From Psettodes erumei (lineage: Eukaryota > Chordata > Actinopteri > Pleuronectiformes > Psettodidae), in the NCBI GenBank assembly GCA_016785225.1, contig JAFBJZ010000652.1, positions 1,640,001 to 1,704,000 on the forward strand: 64,000 bases of DNA, in the 5' to 3' direction. Position 1 is the first letter of the stretch. Every line of letters begins with the position of its first letter. A program made the translations under genes and the position numbers. The notes below the pieces were generated by a model. That model made no database searches. It was not told where the DNA came from and was given only the letters and a program-made list of their open reading frames with translations. This document shows, one piece after another, positions 1 through 11,116 of the stretch.

Positions 1-699
1 GTGAGGCTGAATTTAGGAGGAGGGTTTTCATTTTGGTGCCGAGATGCTTCACGCTTCCTCTTCAAGGGGAAGGAGGGGATGAGATGAGGCTGATGTGAAC
101 GAGCTTGGGAAGAAGGAAGGTCTTTGGTTGGTTTTACAGCCGATGAGGCAAAATCCTCGACTGTGGAGTTTTGTTCAGCCGCAAAAGCGCTCGCTGGGGC
201 CGGTGCTATCCCTGAGCTGCTCCCGCTGATGCTTCTATTAGCGGCCTGTACAACAGAAAACAACATGCAGTCAGACATGGAGAAGGAAAACAAAGAGAGA
301 AAAGATGACATATGAATAAACTTAGGACTATGCAGCTTGAATTTAGGCTCTCACCATCTGTGTGGCTTTGTTGCATACAAAAGCAGAATATTACAAATAT
401 TAAATCAGTTTAGAAAAGTGAGCTAAATGAAGTGCAGTGTTCTGGCTGCACATGATTAGCTTTAACACATAAAAGAATGCAAGCCCTAATTAATCATTCC
501 TATTTAATTTCAGTTCAAGCGGGTTACACAATGCTGAATTTGTGAAAGAGTGAAGGAAAGCTGAGAAAAATAATGTAAAGGCGAAACAGGAACTGGTGCA
601 CCTATTCAGCCTTCAGCACTGTGTCCCAGACAAAAACACAGACAGTCAAGACACTGTTCGTCTGAACAGCCTGTCCGCCTGAAGCCTGGGACAGGGTCG

Positions 700-702
<3 letters not shown>

Positions 703-731
<29 letters not shown>

Positions 732-732
732 C
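703..732. repeat. (CA)n microsatellite
   Basis: An uninterrupted run of CA dinucleotides, about 15 copies, sits in non-coding sequence. Confidence 0.95.
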
Positions 733-2939
733 AGCCACCCACCATTATTCACGCATCTTTACTTTCCTGAATAAAACAACCCACTAAAGGAATAACAATG
801 AATATTTGATACAAGGGTTCAATAAACATGTACATAAATATATACATGTATGTAATGTAATACTTGTTGCAATGTGAATATGGTACTACTATTACTACTT
901 CTGCAATTGTCACAGGTTGAAATGTAACAGAAATGTTAGGATCACATAGAGGACAGAGTCGAAGTGGGCAGAGGAAGAAGAGGTGGGAAGGAACAAGATG
1001 GACAGAAATCAGAGTCTCTTCTCCATAAACAGCACAGCCTCACCTCCCTGTAACCTTTGTGGCAACTTAAAAACATTCTCAATTATTCATAACTCAAAGT
1101 CCCATCTCTGTTTATGCAAAAGCACCGAGTGCACGCACGTGCACTTGGCTTCTTTGAAACCACACAAGGCGATGCATGGCTGGTTGTTCTGAGGATTTCA
1201 GAGAGAGTTCATGTACGTGCACAGATCTGTGCGGGTGTCAGCAGTCGGCTCTGCAGGTAGGACTTCCTGTGATTCAGCTCCCCCGAGGAGAGTCTTCCGC
1301 ATTCCCCCATCAACACAACCTGTTTTCCTGCTGACGGTCATGCACCCCCGCAGCACTGGGCGCAGGAGAGGGTGAGAAGAATGGATCAGTGGCGTTTGCT
1401 GCTGATAGTAGCAATACAGTGAAGTCCTGCATCTCTTTCTATCCCTCCTCTTCTCCTCCGTCTTTCAGCCTCTCTCACTGCATCTCCCCTTTTTCTGCCA
1501 ATGTGTATCGCAGACTACTGTGTCAGGACTTTTTTTTTTCTTAACTTTATGACTCAGTGGGGAACTATTACTTGCCGGCGTGCCGAGATACTGCCGACGG
1601 CACGGCATTTCACACAAGCCAGATTGATTTCTACGTGCATCAGGGAAATAGAAGCCTAATCCTTTTGAAAGCAGCTATGTGAATTTCAGGACTTTTTGGT
1701 GTGCTGGTGCTGTGCACACGGTTGCCTTCGCATACGGGGATTACAGAGGGAGAGTTGGAGACAGATAAAAACAGGGGGGAAATGAAGACACGTCAGTATT
1801 TCTGAGTCTCAGTGTTGAAGAAAAGTCGATTTTGTAAGAAACAAATTTCTAAAACTTTGATTTTCACCTCACTTGGCCTCCTCCATTTTGCTGCTCAGAG
1901 AGGGTTGGAAAATAATCTTTAAATATGTCTTTGGCAATCAACACTGCTATATGTGAAATTATAATGTTGTACCCTTGCTCCACAGAGACTCACTTGTATG
2001 TTGCCATGGTGGTGCTGGAGGTTCCCATTGAGACAGGGCACGTCTAAACCTGGTCCGACTGCCCCGTGCTCCTCGGACACGGTTGGCGTGGGACACCTTT
2101 CTCTCCCCGAGTGCTCTAGAAGGGACGAGATGAGGCCGTTTCTATCTCATCATCTCTTTTCTGACGCACCCTCAAATCAATGAGCCCGCTCTGCTGTGTA
2201 AGCGCGTTTGAGCGAGCGCATGACGTGTGACAGGACAACGTCAGCCAATCCCTGTTCAGACCAAACTGACGTGTTGTTACAACACAGGTTGTGTGTGTTG
2301 ACTCAGCGGTGTCTCAGCAGCTGAGACTCAAGCTCCCTTCCTGCCGCTGTAAGGTGAGCAGGCACACGTCCGCTCTCGTCAGTCATACGTTTGTAATCTG
2401 ACACTCCACAGCCCCCTCCTGATTATTAACACTGCCCCAGTACTCTGACTTTAATGATAAGTGAAGTACTTCATCGAGCCTCTCATTTAAATGGAAGAAT
2501 TAATATTGCTTGAGTTGTTTTGAGAGCCTTAATGAAGTCTTAGAGTGACTAGCTGACCACATAAATGGATGCTGGCATATGGTTGAAGAGCACTTACTCA
2601 GGGGATGGTTGGTATCTGTTAGCCTGCCCTGCATTGTGACTGTGCTAGCATAACTATAATAAAACAGGTTTCCTAACTAATGTAAACAACAGAAAAGATA
2701 ACAAGTCACTCCTACACTGTGTGAGCATCTTGCCGTGATCGCGAGCAAAACAACACTGCTGTTTCTGTACTTCACCGACTCGTCAGCACGTGTTGGCGGT
2801 GACCGTCTTATTTGTCAAAAGACCAAATTATTAGCCGACTCATGCTCCGGCTCGCTCCAGCTCTCTGGCTCTTTAACCCCTTCAAACTCCGTCACTCTCC
2901 CCCAACTCGTCCGGTGACTCTCCTTTCTTTTCTTTCAGT

Positions 2940-3190
2940 GTGTTTTTGTCCGACTTGTGCCCGGAAACCCAAAGTTTTAAAACCGCTTCAACATCTACGA
3001 CAGGAGAGAAGAAGAACATCGGCGGTAGTGTGTGAGGCAGCAGCCGAGTGCCGTGCACGCGCTCACGTTCGCGCTCGCGACAGGCGGCTGCTGCTGTTTT
3101 TATCTCAGCACGCGCGCGCAGGTGCTCGTGAAATGTTGACGTAGCAGCGGCGGTCGTAAAAACATCTGTGGCAAAACAGCAGCATCACAG
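2940..3190. promoter_or_regulatory. CpG-rich promoter-like block
   Basis: This is a local concentration of CpG in otherwise AT-rich sequence, including alternating CG/GC runs near 3055-3125. No TATA box or clear first exon with a donor was recognised. It could be the promoter and 5' UTR of a gene transcribed leftward out of the window, or of one not recognised here. The call rests on base composition only. Confidence 0.3.
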
Positions 3191-3587
3191 GACGTGTTGC
3201 TTTCCGTCATATGGCGGCGTTTTAACTGGGACGTGCTACGAACTGGCCTGGAGTCGTTATATAGTGCGGACCAATTATAATGTCGAGCCCCGATTTACTC
3301 CTGCAGTTGGTTAACGCACGAACGGAGGGAAGTACTAGAGCGCTCTCTAGTGGGGAGTAGTTTAACTGTATCACAAGCACAACTCGTCTCTTATAAAAAG
3401 ATGACTCATTATCAACCTGAGATATGCAAATATATATAAAGAAAGAAACATGTTTACACACCTAATGGAATATTAAAAATTGGTTGGATTGAAACAAAAC
3501 AATTTTGAAACTAATGAATGTGATGTGGCCAAACCCTAACATAAATACTGCAGGCATTAATCGCAGCATAATCAATCGTGTATTTAC

Positions 3588-5638
3588 CTGTACTCTCATC
3601 TGCACTGCCCATAGGTGGGATCACTGACTCATCTGTGTTTGTCCCCCTGTCTCCCAGCTCAGTGTCTCTTCTGGGTAACTCCTTGACTCCCTCACAATCT
3701 GTCTCACACTGTCCATTTCTTGGCTGGACATGGGAACAATGGGGGTGTTCTGTTCCAGTCTCGTCCTCTGTGCCTGTATGAATGCCTGCCTTTGCCCCCC
3801 GCTCCACCACATCTTTGATAGTTTCACACTCTTTCTGCTGATATAGTGCGCCTCCATCATCTCCTCCACTAGAGGCCTCTTCAGCGGGGTCAGACAGAGG
3901 TCGCTTCCACTTTAGTCGACTGTCTGAAGCTACCTCGTCTCCCGGCTCATCTCTGAGGCTATCCCAGCTCTTTGCATCTGACTTTTCTTTGAGTGAGGTT
4001 GATAGCTCATTATCACTTTCAACACTCATTTTAGGGAAGGATGAGAGTGGATGAGAAGCCAAACGGGGCTCCTCTTCACGGGTATTTGGGTGTTCCACTG
4101 TGGGGAACAATATCTCATTGGGACTGTCATCGCCTGGAGAAAGACGGAGGATGAAAGACGGCCTGATTTCTTTAGTGGAGCTATGAGACAGAAAAGAATA
4201 TGAGGATGTACATTTTTTAAATCCCTGCTTCTCATAAAACCAGCAGGAGAAGAGGATCAAGACACGCTAAACTTCAGGCTTTCCTTTGTCTCAACCACAA
4301 TTCAACAGTATGTGTTACATAAAGGGGAAACGTCAATATGGATGCCATTCTCTTAATGGGGACATTTTCACTTAAAAAAAAGAAAGTATGCATTCCTTTG
4401 CAACTTACTTTCTACTGTGATGTTCAGACAGTCTCTCAGGTATTTGGAGGAACAGTGTGTCTCTGTCTCTGTGGGCAAAGCACATTGCCATTTCAGAAAC
4501 CTCACGCTGAACGAATGGATCCTGGCTGGACTGGTAAGCAGGGGGCTGAGGGTACTTTCTGTGGGAATGAGTCTGTGAGCGCTGATAAAAGGCTTTAGTC
4601 TGAGATGTCTCCCTTTGGAGGGAGGGATCCCAGCAGGGGGAGGAACAGGAGGAGGCCTGGGATGACAGGGAGCTGTCTTGCATCTGAGCGCTCTGCCTCA
4701 CGCTGGAAGAGTCACAGTGAGAGGTGGAAAACGAGGACACCCAGGGCCTGTACCATGATCTGAACCATAATATCATGAGAGGGATTTATTTTACTTTTTG
4801 TCTTTTACTGTACATTAACCAAATGCTGGATTTTGTATTATCATATACAGGTGTCTATTTTACAACGATCTTAGTTACAAGCATGTAAGTCAAGTGTACT
4901 TGAATACTTCTACACATACTGTGATTAAAAATCCTGTTTGTCACTGTGCAGGCCAGGATGCCTCTGCACTAAAGTTAAGTGGAAAATGTAGTAATGTGAA
5001 TATACTGACAAAGCGGATACTGTAAGTGAAGCCAAGTGCATGTCATGATAAGGGAGCGTAGCCTCGACTTCATCTGACTTACAGATCTGTGTCTCTGTCT
5101 TTTCTCTCATCCTGACTCATGCGCCTGCTGCTCTGAGCCCGAGGCTCCCTCTGGCTGCCATGACACCTCACCGCTACCACAGACAAAAAGAAGAAAAAAC
5201 TTAAACTCTGAGGGAAAAACTGAGAAACTCTTAATGTAAAATATGAAATAACTTCTATGCAGTGTCTGAGCAGCAAAACTAGAGATAATTCTAATACATT
5301 AGATTAGATTTAATGTTATTTTCAGAGATCTACCTCTGTGGAAAAGAAAGTATATTGCATCACAGATGTTTTTAATTGTTGAATTACTGAACTCCTCTGA
5401 AGTTTTTGTCTGTCTGCACATATTGTAGACAAAGAGACAAAAAACAAGCAATGATATGACATAATGTTTTTGTCATACTGTACTACAACAAGCTTAAGTG
5501 AGGTTTCCTCAGCCTGCTCCCTGACTGACTTTGCCTGTGAGTGCTGGAGTAGTTGCTCTGGGCCCGCAGAGCCTCCAGAACCTTCAGGGCCGCCTGAGAC
5601 AGAGGTCCTGAGTACAACCTGCTGCTGGACCGCTCCAT
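3588..5638 (-). CDS. Uncharacterised Ser/Glu-rich protein, four exons, 3' end unresolved
   Basis: I do not recognise this protein. Four minus-strand segments join in phase with GT-AG borders: 5530-5638, 5083-5173, 4409-4747 and 3588-4180 (about 377 codons). The first carries a candidate ATG at 5636-5638 followed by a short helical stretch (SQAALKVLEALRAQ). An in-frame TAG lies just upstream of the ATG, so it may be the start. The first donor (GTCAGT) is weaker than the others (GTAAGT, GTAAGT, GTAAAT). The rest is low complexity: Ser/Gln-rich in exon 3, acidic and Ser-rich in exon 4 (for example SDPAEEASSGGDDGG), with no signal peptide, membrane segment or known domain. It lies just downstream of haus3 on the same strand. 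Phase agreement across three junctions argues for a real gene. The last exon, and hence the C terminus, is not established. Confidence 0.5.
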
Positions 5639-5639
5639 C

Positions 5640-6332
5640 TCCCCCTACCAGAACAACTGTTCATCTGAATCTTCAGCTGTGAAAAGGCCTAAAACAGGAC
5701 AAAGGGACAAAAAGGGGGAGCGTGGGGTCAGTTATACAAAGACCTGGTTTAAACTGCCACCTCAAAAAAAACAAAAACACCCAACACATAATGACATTTA
5801 CTATGCATCCTGTAAACATCTTTATATCTTCCATAAAGATCTTTCTAATAATAAATGTGAAAAAATAAAACAACTTATCTTACATTAAAGACAACATATT
5901 ACTTTATTTAGAGACTTAACACAGAGGAACCATTAAATTTTAGAACCTGACTAGACTTTTTTTTCTGATTAGTTTATGTAAAAGGTTTGTTTGAAATGCA
6001 CACACTCAAATTAATCCCCATCATTGTATACACAGCACTGATCTTGCGCAACCAAACTTCCTCCCAAGTTGAGTCAAAGACTCGAGGGATTGTTCTCTGT
6101 CTCCCACACAACCCAAGTGACGGTCCACATTCTGAGATGGTTTCACACTTTACAGCAGAGCAGGGCTGAATCAGAAAACCTCCCACACTGAGGGCGCACA
6201 GTGTCTCTCAGATCAGCATCTCCTCAAGGTTTAATTGCACAGGTTGAGTCCCTTAGCAGAAAAAGTGCAGATCAAGTTTGAGCTGCTATAAAAGCTCCTC
6301 ATCCATTGTGGTAGGTTGGACTCTTATTGCCC
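5640..6332. other. Spacer and haus3 3' UTR
   Basis: This is non-coding sequence between the haus3 stop codon and the start of the unnamed downstream gene. It contains the candidate haus3 polyadenylation signal and nothing else I can name. Confidence 0.5.
5903..5908 (-). other. haus3: Candidate polyadenylation signal (AATAAA) for haus3
   Basis: On the minus strand an AATAAA hexamer lies about 430 bases past the haus3 stop and about 265 bases before the next start codon on that strand. No stronger candidate is closer. Confidence 0.5.
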
Positions 6333-9297
6333 TCACTTCGCTGACGATTTGCCCTCCAGATCTTCCACTATTTTCCGCAACAGACGGGCATCCAAGTGAA
6401 AATAGACGTATAACTGTCTCTCCCGCCTGAGGAGGGCACTGCGCTCCAGCTGAGAACGCTTGGCTTTCGCCTCCCCCATGATTTCTTGCATTACATGCTG
6501 CAGACTCTGCAGCTGAGTCTCAGCTTCCACAAGCTTCGCCGTCAGCTCCTGTGGAGAAAAGGAGGAGGGATGAGAAACAAACAGCAACAGTCTTCGTGAG
6601 TGCATACATCAAACTATGAGGTACCTGAACTACGTGATGGAGAGCTCATAACGAGCTATGGTAATAAGGCTATTTCTGTAATTAATTAACTTTCAAATAA
6701 TTCTGGTAAAACTACATATGTGACAGAGGGTATTTATATATAAAGTAAACTCCCTGCATTGAATCATTAAGATGTCAGAGCAAAGTACAGGCAATGTGAA
6801 TTTCTCATGTTAAAATGTTTGCATGAAAATCTCTAGCAGCTAATCCACAGAGGAAACTCCCTCAAACAAACTCTACAGTGACATTAAAACAGCAGCTGTT
6901 GCTAATGAAAATTCTTCAGACTTGTGCGAGTGTCAGAGGAATATTTGCTCAAAATTGGCAGATGTTGAGTAAGATAATATGAATATTGTCAGACAGAGTC
7001 AGTTCCCCAGAGTCATCTGTCTTACAGTGCTTTATACCCTTTATAACACCAGTGTCTCTGTGATATGTGAAAAAGAAAAACTTCTTGTGCCACCAGCTTC
7101 CCTCACCAACAGTGAAAAGTAATTTCAAAATCGGCTGACTCACAATAATGATTGCTCTCCTCTGAAACACTCTGTATGGCCGACCAAGGTGGCTGTGCAT
7201 AACATGAAAGGAAACAAACCCACCTGTGCACTGGGGCAGAGCAGCTCCTGGTCAGTGATGGCCGTTGGACGTACCTGCGGCCCTAAGACCAGCTGCTGCA
7301 GCTCTGTGTACATGGCCCTGTGCAGCGCCTCACAGTCGCCATGAAGACGAGCAGCTGTGTAGTGCTGTTCGCGGCCAGCGCCGGCCAGAGCATCTCGGGT
7401 CACCCGGAGGTTTCCTGCCAGGTCGCGAGCGGCTTGGTCCAGTGCCTTGTATGTCCGAAAAGGCTCTGACTGACCGTGGTCTGAATCCTGGTCAAGGATC
7501 TGGAGCAGTCTGGGCAAATGATGGATATGATTAAAAACATTACATTCTGTTTCTTCGTCCCTCTGTTTTCTTAAAAAGCTCAGCTTGTAGTAAGCAGAGT
7601 GTGTGTTGTACCTGCTGAAGGCTGCATCCCTGCAGCTGATGATTGGGTTGGGCCTGGTGTTGACAGCCAGATCGGGCTGTGCCAAGGACTCAATCCTGAG
7701 GGTAGCCACTTTGCCTTCCTTCACCATCCTACCGTTCACCTCTCCCAGTTGCTTCAGACACGTCCTCCACCTCCTCAACTCCATCTCCTGGGCCAGAAGG
7801 ACCAGGTCAAAGGATGCCTTCTGACGGAGCAGGTAGTCCTGGACCTAAGTGAAGAGATTTTTACAGTACATTTCAGTTTCAATCACTCAAATCACTCTTG
7901 AACTCAAACATCTTGTTCATTGCAGAAACTACCTGCGGCATTAGAGACATCACCTACTAACCTGATCCTGTCTGGAGGTGTAGTAGTCCTGCCTGGCCAG
8001 CTGCAGAGCCAGGTCTCCCCTAACTACAGGCACATTCAGCAGCCTGGCTGACTCCCTAAGGGCAGCAGGTACTGGTCCGTTAAGCAGAGCCTCCAGCTCA
8101 GACTCCACAGCCTGCAGTTCCTTCCTAGACACAACTTCACGCACATGCAGTGAGGAGGAGGTGGAAATGCTCTGACAGAGTGAGAGGGGAATGCAGAACA
8201 GTAATTACTGAACGTGACACTCTTTACAATAGATAAGCAAATACAGCAAATGTATGTGTCTGCTTTACCTTGGTGTGACATGACTTCTCTGAGAGCCAAT
8301 CCAGTCCAGCCTTGACACTCTTCTCCTCTGCCATGGCCTGCATCAGTTGGTGTTGGGTCACAATATGAGACCACTGAAGTCTGGCCATCTCTGTCCTCCT
8401 GCGCTCTACAATCCGCTCCTCCCCATCTCTGCCCTCCGGCTCTATCTTCTCCTCCTCTGCATCTTCACAAGAACTGAGGTCGAGGACCTGGAAGCGCTCG
8501 GGGTTAGAGGTCTCAACAATGTCTGTGATGCCCTGGAAGAAATGCTTCTGAGTGAAGGTAGCTAGTGTTTTGGTGTTGAGCTCCTCCTGGTGTAGATAGG
8601 GATCCAAGGACAGCTGAGAAAGGAGGACAGGTGGCCTTTTGGAGATAGAGGGGTTTGAGGGTGTCATAGGTTCTGCTGTTCTATTTGGCTTGGTTACCAG
8701 GTGAGCAGGGAGATATGAAGCAAGTTTGCCAACCTCATCTGTTAGGGTTTGCAACATATTGTTTGTGTCAGCATTCTCAGCCCCAATAGAAGTACTGGTC
8801 TCCTTCAGCTTACAGGTAGCGCTCTCCAGCTCCGTAGCGAGACGTAGGTCGACATCTGCACGTGAGGTAGCCAGAACCTGCAACTTGTTATAGCGTCTCT
8901 GCTTCAGCTCTTTCTCTTTACGCAGTGCTTGGAGCTCTGCCTCCAGCTCCTCTATGGCCACATCGCTCTCTGCTGCAAACACAGAGGATGAGGATGAAGA
9001 GGAGGGCCCCAAGATGTTTCCACTGCTCCCTTCTGAAGGTCCAATGGTTTTCAGTACCTCGTCCAGGGCTCCTGCATCCAGGATTGGTTTGCCAGACTTG
9101 CGTAGTTCCTGAAAAGCACGGGCCTCCTCCACAGTGAGGACATTGTTCCGGTTGAGGGTCCGACAAACAAAACGCAAGAAGTGAAGGTTCTCGGGAGCGC
9201 AGTCGAACAGCCAGTCAAACTCTGAGGCCTTCAGAGATGATGCATCAGGATAACCAAGACGGCCCAGCGCCTCCACAAAGTGGCCACCGTCTAACAT
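6333..9297 (-). CDS. haus3: HAUS augmin-like complex subunit 3
   Basis: Haus3 is a subunit of the eight-protein augmin complex, which recruits gamma-tubulin to spindle microtubules so that new microtubules branch from old ones. Five coding exons join in phase: 8269-9297, 7962-8171, 7612-7844, 7224-7509 and 6333-6548, giving 657 residues, slightly longer than the human protein of about 600. The start ATG opens MLDGGHFVEALGRLGYP. Residues 1 to about 90 form the conserved HAUS3 N-terminal region (the FDWLFDCAPENLHFLRFVC segment). Heptad-like coiled-coil stretches follow from about residue 115 on, and the C terminus has the family's ERQLYVYFHLDARLLRKIVEDLE segment. An Asp/Glu-rich insert near residues 250-275 accounts for some of the extra length. 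All donors are GT, all acceptors AG, and no reading-frame damage is seen. An upstream untranslated exon, with its donor just below 10272, is likely. Confidence 0.95.
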
Positions 9298-10545
9298 GGT
9301 AGTTCAGCACACCGTCCCCCCTTGTGACTGTGCTAGTCAGTCACACCGCAACACAATGTGGATTATGGAAATTAGGCAAAAGTAAATACAGTATTAGAGA
9401 AGGTATGGCAAGGCAGTTATATCAGAAGCACCTAAATGAATATTTTGAAAACACTGGAACCATTTGTTAACACACAGATGTGTGATTTGTGACTGTACAA
9501 ATTAACCTGGTCACATTGTACTATGATATAGTGAAAGGTGCTTCAAACATATGATGAAACACACATCTTGCAGTACAAAGTGTGGTTACAGGTGCGGAAA
9601 CGGCTGAAACACAATTTTCATCAAGCTAAATCAAGAATCAGAATCAAAAGACAGACGTCTCTGTGACAACTGCTTTCTCCTTAGATATGACACAGTAACA
9701 CTAGAGACGACTTTTACACAAAGCTTTTACGTAGGTGAGACTTGTTTAAGTCGGGACTACTGAGCAAGTGATTTTAGTGTGAGATTTAATGTTACAGTCG
9801 GTTACCAATAGGAACATTCTTGCTAATGACTGAACCAAACCATAGTTTCCATTACTGTCTCTTAAAGGCAATAATAGTGGGTAGTGGTGACGACGGATAC
9901 TTTTTATTTACAGCCGTTAAAACCGTTAAGGTTAAGAAAACGTTTAACCTAGCGAAATTAAATTCAGACATGCAAAGCAAACGTTCAACGACATCTAGTC
10001 TCCTCTCTCAATATCGTTCAGCTTCAAATTAAACTAAGGCTGAGGAGGAAAGCCAGACTGAGGAAATATTGGTGTCTCTCCTGCTAGCTTGTCCAGCTAA
10101 AGTCAGCAGCTGCTAGCAACAGCCGGTTAAAAGCGACAAAGTACAGTTAGCTTGGTATTAACAACGATAGCTCATATCAGCTGTATCGACGAAAAAGAGT
10201 TGCGTGTGTTTATTTTACCAACAAAAGCCGAACTCGTAAAGAAATTATCTTTAGTCACGTATTTTACTCACAATGTCCAATTTGTTTGCACCGCTTCTCA
10301 GCTAGGCCGCCGCCATTCGCGCCAAACATCCAAACTGATCCGACGTCATGACGCAGACCACGTGATGTTTATGCGCGATCGTAACGTCTTGCGTCATACG
10401 TCGGAGACAGCGCCAAAAACTTTCAGCCAATCAGATTTATGAATCCCACCTTCTCTCACCACACTGTGTAACAGCCCGGCAGAGCCTGAGCTTCTTCTCA
10501 CTGAGCGCTTCGCTTCTGCCATTTCTCTGTTGGGAGCAGCAACTG
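9298..10545. promoter_or_regulatory. Probable bidirectional promoter of haus3 (minus) and ptgr1 (plus)
   Basis: The two genes point away from each other. Near 10300-10450 there is a CpG-rich core with a GCCGCCGCCAT YY1-like element (about 10308), a GCGCCAAA E2F-like site, a GACGTCATGACG CRE-like site (about 10341), a CACGTG E-box (about 10359) and a CCAAT box (about 10428). Plus-strand transcription probably begins near 10480, giving an untranslated ptgr1 exon that ends at 10545 before GTAAGT. On the minus strand a donor-like GTGAGT follows position 10272, consistent with an untranslated first haus3 exon. The rest, 9298 to about 10270, would be haus3 intron 1 and holds no other gene I can see. 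Sites are read by eye; function is inferred. Confidence 0.6.
10480..10545 (+). other. ptgr1: Likely untranslated first exon of ptgr1
   Basis: The sequence before the strong donor at 10546 (GTAAGT) has no ATG and lies in the CpG-rich promoter. The coding start is 570 bases downstream after a good acceptor region. The 5' boundary is a guess. Confidence 0.45.
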
Positions 10546-11116
10546 GTAAGTCATGAGATGAATCTGATTGTGCTGTTAGTGGGGTAAGATCCTTAAATGA
10601 CCCAGATTATGTGCTGCTTTTTAGAGGGGGCAACAGTAAGCACAAGGCAGACTATTAATTCACTGCATGCGGTTTACGTCTCATTTATAAACTTAACTTT
10701 ATGGTTTTGTCGAACCAATGACCTATACTCTTGTGTTGCTGATAGTTATGTTCATATCATTACATAAAATAGTAACTTTATCAACGTATTAACTGTATTA
10801 TTTGGATCACTGGACTCTTCCTAATTTTATTTTTTATGTGTGTGACTGTGCAAGTGTTTGTGTGTGCAGGTATGTTTGTGTAAGGTGTATCCATTCCAGA
10901 TTTGCATTCCAGATTTTGTGTTTACATATGACATGTATATTAAATACTGCACATACTGTACAGCACAGCTAATTGTAACCCAGCCAGCCAAGCCAACACC
11001 AGGGGACAACTTAACAGGATACTGGTACTAATATAGAATAGTTAAAAGCTAGACCACGAATTAATCTCACCTTTATTCTCACTTTTGAGGAAGTTATTCT
11101 ACCCCAGTACCCAGTC

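Larger units (their letters stand above)
1..3587. other. Left flank with no recognised coding gene
   Basis: I found no convincing coding exon here. The open frames on both strands are short, lack splice-consistent partners and resemble no family I know. The stretch holds a (CA)n microsatellite near 703-732, ordinary AT-rich sequence, and a CpG-rich block near 2.94-3.19 kb. The minus-strand gene to the right may end here. A good pyrimidine-rich acceptor (minus strand, exon start near 3418) would, in the phase left by the exon ending at 3588, give an immediate stop codon, so its last exon could be mostly 3' UTR. I see no clear AATAAA downstream of it. Confidence 0.5.

Noticed and set aside
2735..3144. 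Open frames of 60 and 110 codons on the plus strand at the CpG-rich block
   Set aside because: There is no recognisable domain, and the composition (Arg/Ala/Leu from CpG-rich sequence) looks like untranslated GC-rich DNA.
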